Positions 35,554-44,285 of a stretch of 64,000 nucleotides of DNA are shown in pieces; within the stretch, counting starts at the first letter, position 1; each line of letters starts with the position of its first letter. The position numbers and the translations under genes were made by a program. Below the pieces are notes generated by a model that ran no database searches, had not been told where the DNA came from, and saw only the letters and a program-made list of their open reading frames with translations. Source of the DNA: Pseudomonadota bacterium (GTDB taxonomy: Bacteria; Pseudomonadota; Gammaproteobacteria; Xanthomonadales; Rhodanobacteraceae). The stretch is taken from assembly GCA_021827205.1 (NCBI GenBank), contig JAKAWV010000001.1:62001-126000 (forward strand), given 5' to 3'.

Positions 35554-38500
35554 CTATTCGCCCAGCGTCAGCAGCGAGGCGTTGCCGCCGGCGGCGGTGG
35601 TGTTGATGCTGAGCACGCGCTCGGTCATGAAGCGCTGCAGGTAGTTCGGGCCGCCGGCCTTGGGACCGGTGCCGGACAGGCCTTCGCCGCCGAACGGCTG
35701 CACGCCGACCACCGCGCCGATCTGGTTGCGGTTGACGTAGCAATTGCCGGCGCGTACGCCGCGGCTGATGCGCTCGACGGTGGCGTCGATGCGGCTGTGG
35801 ATGCCCAGCGTCAGGCCATAGCCGGTGGCATTGATGGCGGCGATCACCGCATCGAGCTGATCGGCTTGCCAGCGCACCACGTGCAGCACTGGGCCGAACA
35901 CTTCGCGCTGCAGCACGTCGATGCCGGAAATCTCGTAGGCGCGCGGCGCGAAGAAAGAGCCGTGCGCGCAATCCGCCGGCAGCGGCGCTGTGGCGATCTT
36001 GCGCGCTGCGCGGTCCATGCGCGCGGCGTGCGTGGCGAGTACGTCCAGCGCGTCCTGGTCGATCACCGGGCCGACGTCGGTGGACAGCAGGCCCGGATCG
36101 CCGACCTTCAGTTCGGCCATGGCGCCGGCCAACATGGTCAGCACCTTGTCGGCGATGTCCTCCTGCACGAACAGCACGCGCGCCGCGGAGCAGCGCTGTC
36201 CGGCCGAATCGAAGGCCGAGGCGACGGCGTCCTTGACCAGCTGCTCGGGCAGCGCCGAGGAGTCGGCGATCAGCGCGTTCTGGCCGCCGGTTTCGGCGAT
36301 CAGCGCGGCGATCGGCGCGTTGCGCGCGGCCAGTGCGCGGTTGATGGCCCAGGCGGTGTCGGTGCCGCCGGTGAAGGCCACGCCGGCCACGCGCGGGTCG
36401 CCGGTGAGTGCCGCGCCGACCGTGCCGCCGTCGCCGGGCAGGAACTGCAACACCGCCTGCGGAATCCCGGCCTCGTGCAGCAGGCGGGTCATGGCGTGGC
36501 CGATCAGCGTGGCCTGCTCGGCCGGCTTGGCGATGACGCTGTTGCCGGCCACCAGCGCGGCGGCGATCTGACCGGTGAAGATGGCCAGCGGGAAGTTCCA
36601 TGGGCTGATGCACACGAACACCCCGCGACCGTGCAGATGCATCCGGTTCTGCTCGCCGGTGGGGCCGGGCAGGGCCAGCGGCGCGCTGCATAGGCGCCGC
36701 GCTTCGTGCGCGTAGTAGCGCAGGAAATCGGCCGCTTCACGCACCTCGGCCACGCTGGCGGGCAGAGTCTTGCCGGCCTCGCGCACGCACATCGCGACGA
36801 AGGCGCCGCGGCGCGCCTCCAGCAGGTCGGCGGCGCGTTCGAGGATGCCGGCGCGCGCCTCTGCGGTCGTGGTGTCCCAGCCCGGCTGGCTGACCACGGC
36901 GTTGCCGAGCGCGCGTTCGATGGCGTTGGCGTCGGCGGCCTGCCACTGGCCGATCGTGCGACGGCGATCGGCGGGGTCGGTCACCGTGCGCGGCGCACCG
37001 CTGCTGGCGCCGGCGCCCGGCACCAGCGGCGCGGCTTGCCATGGGCCTTGTTCGGCGCTGATCTGTGCGGCCAGCGCGCGCAGTTCCGGATCGTTGGCGA
37101 AATTGACGCCCATGGAATTTTTCCTGACAGGGAGATACATCGAGAGCGGTAGCGGAATGCGTGGATGCTGACTGGGTTGGTTGCGCGCGGCGCGGCGGCA
37201 GGGATCGGCGACCAGTTGCGTCGGTGCCAGGCTGGCGTCGGAGATGCGGTTGACGAAACTGGTATTGGCGCCGTTCTCGAGCAGGCGCCGCACCAGGTAG
37301 GGCAGCAGATCCTCGTGGCTACCGACGGGGGCATAGACGCGGCAGGGCACGTCGAGTTTGTCCTTGCCGATGACCTCGGCATACAGATCGGCGCCCATGC
37401 CGTGCAGGCGCTGGAACTCGAACGGCCGCCCCGCGGCGAGGTGATGGATGGCGGCGACGGTATGCGCGTTGTGCGTGGCGAAGGCCGGGAAGATGTGCGC
37501 GCCGCCGGCATCGAGCAGGCGGCGCGCACAGGCCAGATAGGACACGTCGGTGTTGACCTTGCGCGTGAACACCGGATAGCCGTCGTGGCCGAGCTCCTGT
37601 GCGTGCTTGATCTCGGCGTCCCAGTAGGCGCCCTTGACCAGACGCACGCACCAGCGCCGGCCCACCGTGCGGCTTTGTTCGACCAGCCAGTCGATGACCT
37701 GCGGTGCGCGCTTCTGGTAGGCCTGCACGGCTAGGCCGTAGCCCTCCCAGCCGTCCAGCGAGCGGTCGGCGAACACGGCGCCGATCACCTCCAGCGACAG
37801 CTCCAGGCGCTCGGCCTCCTCGGCGTCCACGGTCATGCCGATGCCTTGCGCCTTGGCCAGTTGCGCCAGCTCGAGCAGGCGCGGGGTCAGCTCGGCCAGC
37901 GTGCGCGTGCGTTGCGCGAACTCGTAGCGCGGATGCAGCGCCGACAGCTTGACCGAGATCGAGGGCGCATTCAGCACGTCGCGGTAAGGCCCGCGCCGGC
38001 CCAGCGCGCGGATCGCGTCGCGGTAGGCCTGCAGATAGCGCGCGGCATCCGGCGCGGTCAGCGCGGCCTCGCCGAGCATGTCGTAGGAGTAGCGGTACGC
38101 GCGGTTGTCCTTTTCGGCCGCGCGCGACTGCGCCTCATCGATGCTGCGTCCCATCACGAACTGGTGGCCCATGATGCGCATGGCCTGGCGCACCGCCAGC
38201 CGCACCACCGGCTCGCCGCTGCGCCCGGCCATGCGCTTGATCGCGCCCAGCCAGTCGCGCTCGGTGCTGGCCGACAGTTGCACCAGACGCCCGGTGAGCA
38301 GCAGTCCCCAGGTGGACGCGTTGACGAACAGCGAGTCACTCTTGCCGAGGTGTTTTTCCCAGTTGGCATCGCCGAGCTTGTCCTGGATCAGACGATCGGC
38401 GGTGGCGCTGTCGGGAATGCGCAGCAGCGCCTCGGCCACGCACATCAGCAGCACGCCCTCCTCGCTGGACAGGTCGTACTGGCGCATGAAGGATTCCACC

Positions 38501-38697
38501 GCGCTTTGTTCCTGGGTGCGCGCGCGCACGTGCTCGACCAGGGCGATGGCTTGCTGCTCGATCGCGGCAGCGGCTTCGGGCGTGGGCGTGGCTTCGGCGA
38601 GGCGCGCGGCCAGCACGCGCTCTTCCGGCTCGCTCCAGGCGGCGCTGATGGCCGCAAAGCGCGCGCCGGCGGGCCGTTCGGATTCGAGGATGGTCAT
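35554..38697 (-). CDS. putA: Bifunctional proline dehydrogenase / P5C dehydrogenase
   Basis: 1047 residues. Residues about 80-500 are the FAD proline dehydrogenase (GVLLMCVAEALLRIPDSAT; NAPSISVKLSALHPRYEF; RRWCVRLVKGAYWDAEIKHA). Residues about 540-1040 are the aldehyde dehydrogenase (VCISPWNFPLAIFTGQIAAA; ETGGQNALIADSSAL; catalytic Cys in SAGQRCSAARVLF). It converts proline to glutamate, passing electrons to quinone and NAD+. Unlike E. coli PutA (about 1320 residues) it has no N-terminal ribbon-helix-helix, so it cannot autorepress. No regulator is adjacent. Confidence 0.96.
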   Translation of the reverse strand: MTILESERPAGARFAAISAAWSEPEERVLAARLAEATPTPEAAAAIEQQAIALVEHVRARTQEQSAVESFMRQYDLSSEEGVLLMCVAEALLRIPDSATADRLIQDKLGDANWEKHLGKSDSLFVNASTWGLLLTGRLVQLSASTERDWLGAIKRMAGRSGEPVVRLAVRQAMRIMGHQFVMGRSIDEAQSRAAEKDNRAYRYSYDMLGEAALTAPDAARYLQAYRDAIRALGRRGPYRDVLNAPSISVKLSALHPRYEFAQRTRTLAELTPRLLELAQLAKAQGIGMTVDAEEAERLELSLEVIGAVFADRSLDGWEGYGLAVQAYQKRAPQVIDWLVEQSRTVGRRWCVRLVKGAYWDAEIKHAQELGHDGYPVFTRKVNTDVSYLACARRLLDAGGAHIFPAFATHNAHTVAAIHHLAAGRPFEFQRLHGMGADLYAEVIGKDKLDVPCRVYAPVGSHEDLLPYLVRRLLENGANTSFVNRISDASLAPTQLVADPCRRAARNQPSQHPRIPLPLSMYLPVRKNSMGVNFANDPELRALAAQISAEQGPWQAAPLVPGAGASSGAPRTVTDPADRRRTIGQWQAADANAIERALGNAVVSQPGWDTTTAEARAGILERAADLLEARRGAFVAMCVREAGKTLPASVAEVREAADFLRYYAHEARRLCSAPLALPGPTGEQNRMHLHGRGVFVCISPWNFPLAIFTGQIAAALVAGNSVIAKPAEQATLIGHAMTRLLHEAGIPQAVLQFLPGDGGTVGAALTGDPRVAGVAFTGGTDTAWAINRALAARNAPIAALIAETGGQNALIADSSALPEQLVKDAVASAFDSAGQRCSAARVLFVQEDIADKVLTMLAGAMAELKVGDPGLLSTDVGPVIDQDALDVLATHAARMDRAARKIATAPLPADCAHGSFFAPRAYEISGIDVLQREVFGPVLHVVRWQADQLDAVIAAINATGYGLTLGIHSRIDATVERISRGVRAGNCYVNRNQIGAVVGVQPFGGEGLSGTGPKAGGPNYLQRFMTERVLSINTTAAGGNASLLTLGE

Positions 38698-38902
38698 AGG
38701 CGATTCGCAGAGATACAGCCCTGTAGTTTAGGCCGCAGCGCCGGCTGCAGCCATGCTGTGCTGCGCGCAATGCGGCGTGTTGTCGCAGTACATGCGTGAT
38801 TGCGTGCGTTTTGACCGCAATCAAGTCGGCGGCCGCGATTTTGCGTCTTGCCGGTCGGCGCAAGCGGGCGCTATTCTGCAACCTGAAGGGAACCGAAACG
38901 CC

Positions 38903-39412
38903 GTGATCTCGATCGATACGCCATCGCTGTCCTCAGGTGCGCAGGTCATGTGGCTGCGGCCCAATCGCGCGCTCAGCCTGCGTGGTTTGCGCTGGGCGGC
39001 AGGTCTGCTCGCCGGCTACATCATGCTGGTGGCGCTGGTCAGCAGCGTGGCCGGTAACGCCTACGCCCCATTTTTCGCGCTAGTCGACGTGACGGTGGTG
39101 GTTCTGGCGTTTGCGGCGGTGTGGCGCGCGGGCGAGCGCGCCGAGCGCATCACCCTGACCGATGATGCGCTGGAGATCGCGCGCTTTCCTGCGGCGCGCG
39201 ACAGCGTGCGCTTGCAGCCGTATTGGGTGCGCGTGCGCCTGCAGCCGGGTGGTGCGCATCCTCGGCTGACGCTGGTCTCGCATGGGCACGCGCTGGAAAT
39301 CGGTGCATTTCTCGGCGACGAGGAACGCCAGGCGGTGTGCAAGCAACTTGAGGCCAGTCTGGCGCGTTTGCGCCTGCCGGATCATCAACAGGATCAACGG
39401 ACAAACCCATGA
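38903..39412 (+). CDS. DUF2244 membrane protein
   Basis: 169 residues. The N-terminal part has WLRPNRALSLRGLRWAAGL followed by two hydrophobic helices, the typical DUF2244 architecture; a C-terminal soluble beta-rich tail follows (ALEIARFPAARDSVRLQPYW). This family is regularly found next to cytochrome c oxidase genes in proteobacteria and is believed to assist the oxidase; the function is not established. A GTG start is used, with an alternative ATG at 38948. The ATGA overlap with coxB shows coupling. Confidence 0.83.
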   Translation: MISIDTPSLSSGAQVMWLRPNRALSLRGLRWAAGLLAGYIMLVALVSSVAGNAYAPFFALVDVTVVVLAFAAVWRAGERAERITLTDDALEIARFPAARDSVRLQPYWVRVRLQPGGAHPRLTLVSHGHALEIGAFLGDEERQAVCKQLEASLARLRLPDHQQDQRTNP

Positions 39413-40356
39413 CCAAGTGCGCAACCCGACCCGCAACCGCGCCAGGCGCTCACTGGCTGCCGCGCACGCTGCTGGCGCTGACTGGCATGCTGTTGTCGAC
39501 GGTTGCGCTGGCCAACCCCGAGCATCCCACGCAATGGCAGCTCAACCTCACACGCGGCGTCAGTCCGCTGTCGCATGACGTGTGGGATCTGCACATGGCC
39601 GTGTTCTACGTGTGCATCGGCATCGGCGTGGTGGTGTACGGCGCCATGATTTACGCCATGCTCAAGTTTCGCAAATCCAAGGGCGCCGAGGCGGCCAAGT
39701 TCACCCACAACACCAAGATTGAGGTGATCTGGACCATCATCCCGGTGCTGATCCTGATCGGCTTAGCTTGGCCGGCCACGCGCATCCTGGTGTACGAAAA
39801 CAACACCAGCAACTCGGTATTGACGGTGAAGGTCACCGGCGTGCAGTGGAAGTGGGCTTACGACTACATCGACTATGAAGGTCAGCCGATCAACAACGTC
39901 AGCTTCATCTCGATGCTGGCTACTGACAGCAACGATGCGCGGCAGATGGATTCCGGCATCAGTCCGTGGAGTATCAAATCCAGGCACGGCGTCGATGATT
40001 ACCTGCTCAACGTCAACAAACCGCTGGTGGTGCCCACGCACACCAAGATCCAGTTTTTGATCACCGCGGCCGACGTCATCCACGGTTTCTGGGTGCCGGC
40101 GTTGGGCTGGCAGGCCGACGCCATCCCCGGCCAGATCCATGACGCCTGGGGCGAGCTGGACAAGCCCGGCACCTACCGTGGTCAGTGCGCACAATTGTGC
40201 GGCCAGGATCACGCCTACATGCCGATCGTGATCAGGGCGCTGCCGCGCGCCGAGTTCCGGCAGTGGCTGGCGGCGCAGGAAAACAAGTCGCGCATGCAAG
40301 ATGTTTCCCGTACCGCGCAGATCGTTGCCGCTCCCGGCGACGCCCCCCAGGGTTGA
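39409..40356 (+). CDS. coxB: Cytochrome c oxidase subunit II
   Basis: 315 residues. The signal peptide or first helix spans about 1-35, then two membrane helices (VFYVCIGIGVVVYGAMIYAM; IIPVLILIGLAWPATRILVY). The periplasmic cupredoxin domain has the Cu-A ligands in CAQLCGQDHAYMPIV with the upstream His in DVIHGFWVP. It has no fused cytochrome c domain, so it accepts electrons from a separate cytochrome c. It is followed after 28 bases by subunit I. Confidence 0.96.
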   Translation: MTKCATRPATAPGAHWLPRTLLALTGMLLSTVALANPEHPTQWQLNLTRGVSPLSHDVWDLHMAVFYVCIGIGVVVYGAMIYAMLKFRKSKGAEAAKFTHNTKIEVIWTIIPVLILIGLAWPATRILVYENNTSNSVLTVKVTGVQWKWAYDYIDYEGQPINNVSFISMLATDSNDARQMDSGISPWSIKSRHGVDDYLLNVNKPLVVPTHTKIQFLITAADVIHGFWVPALGWQADAIPGQIHDAWGELDKPGTYRGQCAQLCGQDHAYMPIVIRALPRAEFRQWLAAQENKSRMQDVSRTAQIVAAPGDAPQG

Positions 40357-40384
40357 CCCGAATCACCGACCGAGGCTTCAGGCC

Positions 40385-42007
40385 ATGAGCACCGACGCCG
40401 CCACCCACCACGACGACGCCCACCACGATGACGTGCCCAAGGGCTTCGTCCATCGCTGGCTGTTCGCCACCAATCACAAGGACATCGGCACCATGTATCT
40501 GGTGCTGGCGTTGGTGATGTTTTTTGTCGGCGGCAGCATGGCCATGGTCATCCGCGCCGAATTGTTCGAGCCCGGATTGCAGTTGGTGCAACCGTATTTC
40601 TTCAACGAACTGACCACGCTGCATGGCTTGATCATGATCTTCGGCGCGATCATGCCGGCGTTCGTGGGCTTGGCCAATTGGCAGATCCCGCTGATGGTCG
40701 GCGCGCCGGACATGGCGCTGCCGCGCATGAACAACTTGTCGTTCTGGCTCCTGCCGTTCGCGTTCCTGCTGATCCTGTCGACACTGTTCATGCCCGGCGG
40801 CGCGGTTGCCGGCGGCTGGGTGATGTATCCGCCGCTGATCCTGCAGACCGGCGAATCACTGGCCTTCACCATCTTCGCGATCCATCTGATGGGCATCAGC
40901 TCGATCATGGGCGCGATCAACATCATCGCCACCATCCTCAACCTGCGCGCGCCGGGGATGGACCTGCTGAAGATGCCGTTGTTCGTGTGGACCTGGCTGA
41001 TCACCGCGTTCCTGCTGATCGCGATCATGCCGGTGCTGGCTGGCGCGATGACCATGCTGCTGACCGACAAATACTTCGGCACCAACTTCTTCAATGCCGC
41101 CGGTGGCGGCGACGTGCTGCTGTACGAGCACATCTTCTGGTTCTTCGGGCATCCCGAGGTGTACGTGATGATCCTGCCGGCCTTCGGCATCATCTCCGAG
41201 GTGATCCCGACCTTTGCGCGCAAGCCGATCTTCGGCTACAAGCCGATGGTCTACGCCACCGCCTCGATCGCGTTCCTGTCGTTCATCGTCTGGGCGCACC
41301 ACATGTTCACCGTGGGTCTGCCGGTGGGCGCGCAGTTGTTCTTCATGTACGCCACGATGCTGATCTCGGTGCCCACCGGGGTGAAGGTGTTCAACTGGGT
41401 GGCGACGATGTGGAAGGGCTCGATGACCTTCGAGACGCCGATGCTGTTCGCGGTGGCCTTCGTGATCCTGTTCACCATCGGCGGGTTCTCGGGCCTGATG
41501 CTCGGCCTCGTGCCGGCCGACTACCAGTACCACAACAGTTATTTCGTGGTGGCGCACTTCCACTACGTGCTGGTCAGCGGTGCGGCCTTCGGCATCATGA
41601 CCGGCGTGTATTACTGGCTGCCGAAATGGTCGGGGCACATGTATTCCGAGCGCTGGGGCAGGATCCATTTCTGGCTCAGCGTGATCTCGGTCAACGTGCT
41701 GTTCTTCCCGATGCATTTCCTTGGGCTGGCCGGCATGCCGCGCCGTATTCCCGACTACAACGTGGCATTCGCCGACTGGAACATGGTCAGCTCGATCGGC
41801 GGCTTCGTGTTCGGCGCCAGTCAGTTGATTTTCGTCGGCAACATCATCTACACCGTGTACTTCGCCAAGAGCAAGGTTCCAGCGCGGGTGTGGGACGGCG
41901 CGCGCGGACTGGAGTGGGAATTGCCCTCGCCGCCACCGCATCACTCTTATTCGACGCCGCCGGAAATCCTGCCCGGCATGCTGGCACATGGCGATATCAC
42001 CCACTGA
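40385..42007 (+). CDS. ctaD: Cytochrome c oxidase subunit I (aa3 type)
   Basis: 540 residues, 12 transmembrane helices. FFGHPEVYVMILPAFGIISE carries the Cu-B His and the cross-linked Tyr of A-type haem-copper oxidases; WAHHMFTVGLPVG has two more Cu-B His, and FVVAHFHYVLVSGAAFG the haem a and a3 ligands. FNWVATMWKGSM and YWLPKWSG are also family motifs. It reduces O2 to water and pumps protons. The start is MSTDAATHHDDAHHDD, a His/Asp-rich N-terminus, after CAGGCC. A strong hairpin follows 8 bases after the stop. Confidence 0.97.
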   Translation: MSTDAATHHDDAHHDDVPKGFVHRWLFATNHKDIGTMYLVLALVMFFVGGSMAMVIRAELFEPGLQLVQPYFFNELTTLHGLIMIFGAIMPAFVGLANWQIPLMVGAPDMALPRMNNLSFWLLPFAFLLILSTLFMPGGAVAGGWVMYPPLILQTGESLAFTIFAIHLMGISSIMGAINIIATILNLRAPGMDLLKMPLFVWTWLITAFLLIAIMPVLAGAMTMLLTDKYFGTNFFNAAGGGDVLLYEHIFWFFGHPEVYVMILPAFGIISEVIPTFARKPIFGYKPMVYATASIAFLSFIVWAHHMFTVGLPVGAQLFFMYATMLISVPTGVKVFNWVATMWKGSMTFETPMLFAVAFVILFTIGGFSGLMLGLVPADYQYHNSYFVVAHFHYVLVSGAAFGIMTGVYYWLPKWSGHMYSERWGRIHFWLSVISVNVLFFPMHFLGLAGMPRRIPDYNVAFADWNMVSSIGGFVFGASQLIFVGNIIYTVYFAKSKVPARVWDGARGLEWELPSPPPHHSYSTPPEILPGMLAHGDITH

Positions 42008-42015
42008 GGATGTTT

Positions 42016-42045
42016 CCGGCCGGGTGCTCGCGCCCGGCCGGTTTT
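42016..42045 (+). terminator. Terminator-like hairpin inside the oxidase operon
   Basis: CCGGCCGGG (42016-42024) pairs perfectly with CCCGGCCGG (42033-42041) around an 8-base loop, then TTTT. It lies between ctaD and the 48-residue gene, so it may partly terminate or stabilise the coxB-ctaD mRNA relative to ctaE and the assembly genes. Confidence 0.75.
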
Positions 42046-42049
42046 CGTG

Positions 42050-42196
42050 ATGAACAGCAATTCCGGCAAGCGTCGTCCCGAGGTTGATTCCAGTCAGGCC
42101 GCGCGCCAGCGCAAGGCGCGGCGCACGGTGCTGATTCTGGCGTTGGTCTCGGTCGGGTTCTACGTGGTCTTTTTCCTTGAGCACCTCTTTTTTTGA
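42050..42196 (+). CDS. 48-residue membrane peptide in the oxidase cluster
   Basis: The peptide starts MNSNSGKRRPEV, has a basic stretch RQRKARRTVLI, then one hydrophobic helix (LALVSVGFYVVFFLE) and ends HLFF. It fits the 40-50-residue 'cytochrome oxidase small assembly protein' type sometimes seen beside ctaD, from memory of that annotation. Its ATG lies within 5 bases of the terminator-like hairpin and its stop lies about 136 bases before ctaE. The place is where cox11 (ctaG) stands in many related operons. It was found by direct reading. Confidence 0.7.
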   Translation: MNSNSGKRRPEVDSSQAARQRKARRTVLILALVSVGFYVVFFLEHLFF

Positions 42197-42331
42197 TGCG
42201 CGTCGCATGCGGCGCGCGCAACGCCAACGTGCACGGCAGCATTGCGCTGCGATGACCTTGGCTTAAACTCGCGTTCATCCACGCGGCGGGTTGACCGCCG
42301 TATCGAAACAAACTCGCAACGGAACTTCGCC

Positions 42332-43201
42332 ATGTCCCAGCAAGCCGGTGCTTACTACATCCCCCATGGCAGTCGCTGGCCGATCATCGCCGCGGTCGGT
42401 CTGTTCACGCTCATGTGGGGGGCCGCGCATTGGCTGGATGGTATCGAGCCGGAGGGGCCGATCCTATTTTTTCTCGGCGTCGCCATCATCATTTTCATGA
42501 AGTTCGGCTGGTTCGGCGAGGTCATCCGCGAATCGCGGAGCGGTGCTTACAGCTCGCAGGTGGATTTGTCGTTCCGCCTGGGCATGATGTGGTTCATCTT
42601 TTCCGAGGTGATGTTTTTCGGTGCGTTCTTTGGCGCGCTGTTCTACAGCCGTGGCTTGCAGGTGCCTTGGCTGGCCGGCGAAGGTCACGGCGCGCTGACC
42701 AACTACTACCTGTTCCGCGGTTATACCGGCGGCTGGCCGACCGCCGGCCCGGACGCCATCGGCGGGCCATTCAAGACGGTGCCGCCGTGGGGCGAGCCAC
42801 TGCTCAACACGCTGCTGCTGTTGTCATCGAGCGTGACCATCACCATCGCCCACCATGCGCTGCGCGACGGACACCGCCGCCGCATGCTGGTGTTTTTGGC
42901 GGCCACGCCGATTCTGGGCGCCCTGTTCCTGTGGTTTCAGGCGCACGAGTACATCAACGCCTATACCCACCTCAATCTGACCCTGCACAGCGGCATCTAT
43001 GGTGCGACATTCTTTCTGCTGACCGGCTTCCACGGCCTGCATGTAACCTTGGGCACGATCATGCTGCTGGTGATCTTGTATCGCACCTGGCGCGGGCATT
43101 TCAGCAAGGAACACCACTTCGCCTTCGAGGCGGTGGCGTGGTACTGGCACTTCGTGGATATCGTCTGGCTGGCTCTGTTTCTGTTCGTCTACATCATGTA
43201 G
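42332..43201 (+). CDS. ctaE: Cytochrome c oxidase subunit III
   Basis: 289 residues with seven predicted helices. It has the family motifs RLGMMWFIFSEVMFFGAFFG and GFHGLHVTLGTIMLLVILYR, and ends AWYWHFVDIVWLALFLFVYI. Subunit III stabilises the O2 reduction site and supports long-term proton pumping. The start MSQQAGAYYIPHGSRWP is after GGAACTTCGCC. The gap to ctaD (324 bases) contains only the 48-residue gene and the hairpin. Confidence 0.96.
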   Translation: MSQQAGAYYIPHGSRWPIIAAVGLFTLMWGAAHWLDGIEPEGPILFFLGVAIIIFMKFGWFGEVIRESRSGAYSSQVDLSFRLGMMWFIFSEVMFFGAFFGALFYSRGLQVPWLAGEGHGALTNYYLFRGYTGGWPTAGPDAIGGPFKTVPPWGEPLLNTLLLLSSSVTITIAHHALRDGHRRRMLVFLAATPILGALFLWFQAHEYINAYTHLNLTLHSGIYGATFFLLTGFHGLHVTLGTIMLLVILYRTWRGHFSKEHHFAFEAVAWYWHFVDIVWLALFLFVYIM

Positions 43202-43253
43202 CCCAGCGTGCGCTGCGGGGACTCCGGCACGCTCGAACGATCCGGATCGCTGC

Positions 43254-43475
43254 TCAGCCACCCAGACCGTGCGGCTTGAGCAGGCCGGTCAGGATGCCGA
43301 TGATCACCAGCACGAATACGCCCAGCGAAAATCCGATGCGGCGCGTCAGCGCCCAGGCGGTACGTTTGCCATCGCTGCCCTCGCGATCGGTCATCATGAA
43401 AAACAGCGCCTGGCCGAGGCTGAAGATCGCCGCCAGCAACATGAGAATCAGCACGGTTTTGAACAGGGTATGCAT
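43254..43475 (-). CDS. DUF2909 twin-transmembrane protein
   Basis: 73 residues: MHTLFKTVLILMLLAAIFSL is helix one, GQALFFMMTDREGSDGKRTA the conserved loop and FSLGVFVLVIIGILTGLL helix two. This is the DUF2909 twin-TM family, usually found between oxidase subunit III and SURF1. Here it is on the strand opposite to the operon. Its role is unknown. The ATG at 43475 is internal to a longer minus-strand frame whose N-terminal 138 residues lack any conserved character. Confidence 0.82.
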   Translation of the reverse strand: MHTLFKTVLILMLLAAIFSLGQALFFMMTDREGSDGKRTAWALTRRIGFSLGVFVLVIIGILTGLLKPHGLGG

Positions 43476-43535
43476 GAGCGCGCGCCTCGCCAGTAACGAT
43501 CCGAGTATAAACCGCGCCGCATCGAGGCATGGTCG

Positions 43536-44276
43536 GTGCTGAGGCTGCGCCGCCCGTCGTGGTTCGCGGTGCTGCTGACACTGGCGGGAATCGCGATCTT
43601 CGTACGCCTGGGCATCTGGCAGTTGGACCGCGCGGCCTACAAGGAGCATTTGCTGGCGCGCTTCGCCCACGCCAGCGATGCGCCGCTGATTCCGTTTGCC
43701 GCGGTCAGCGACACGGCGCCGCATCATCGCTACGCGCACGTCGCGGTGCATGGCCACTATCTGCGGGACCGCGCCTATATGTGGGACGACCAGACCATCG
43801 GCGAGCAGGTCGGCGTCGATGTCTACGTGCCGTTCGCGGTGCAGGGACGCGAACGCATGGTGATCGTCAGTCTCGGCTTCCTGCCGCACACCGGCAGCGA
43901 GCGCAACAAGCCGGCCATGCCGCCGCTGCCCACCGGCGAGGTCACGCTACGCGGGCTTTACGCATCAATGCCGCCGCCTGGGCTGAAGCTGGGCGGCGAC
44001 CAGATCGCACGGCAAACGCAGTGGCCCAAGCTGAGCACCTACCTCGAACTGAGCCAGATCAGTCGCGACCTCGATCAGCGCCTGTTCCCGGGCATCTTGC
44101 TGCTCGACCCGAATCCGAAATCGGCCTACCTGCGCGAGTGGACGCCCACCTTCATTCCGCCTGCGCGACACCAGGCCTACGCTTTCCAGTGGTTCTCGTT
44201 TGCCGCCGCGGCGCTGGTGATTTTCATCGTGCTGCATCGGCGCGGCGAGCCGCCAAAAAATGATCGCCGGGAATGA
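43536..44276 (+). CDS. SURF1-family oxidase assembly protein
   Basis: 246 residues with an N-terminal helix (WFAVLLTLAGIAIFVRLGIW) containing the LGxWQ motif (LGIWQLDRA), a periplasmic domain and a C-terminal helix (FQWFSFAAAALVIFIVLH). SURF1 proteins bind haem a and help to insert it in subunit I. The GTG start at 43536 matches the conserved N-terminus; an ATG at 43529 is out of frame. It is followed by the thioredoxin-like gene 9 bases downstream. Confidence 0.93.
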   Translation: MLRLRRPSWFAVLLTLAGIAIFVRLGIWQLDRAAYKEHLLARFAHASDAPLIPFAAVSDTAPHHRYAHVAVHGHYLRDRAYMWDDQTIGEQVGVDVYVPFAVQGRERMVIVSLGFLPHTGSERNKPAMPPLPTGEVTLRGLYASMPPPGLKLGGDQIARQTQWPKLSTYLELSQISRDLDQRLFPGILLLDPNPKSAYLREWTPTFIPPARHQAYAFQWFSFAAAALVIFIVLHRRGEPPKNDRRE

Positions 44277-44285
44277 CCGCAACGC

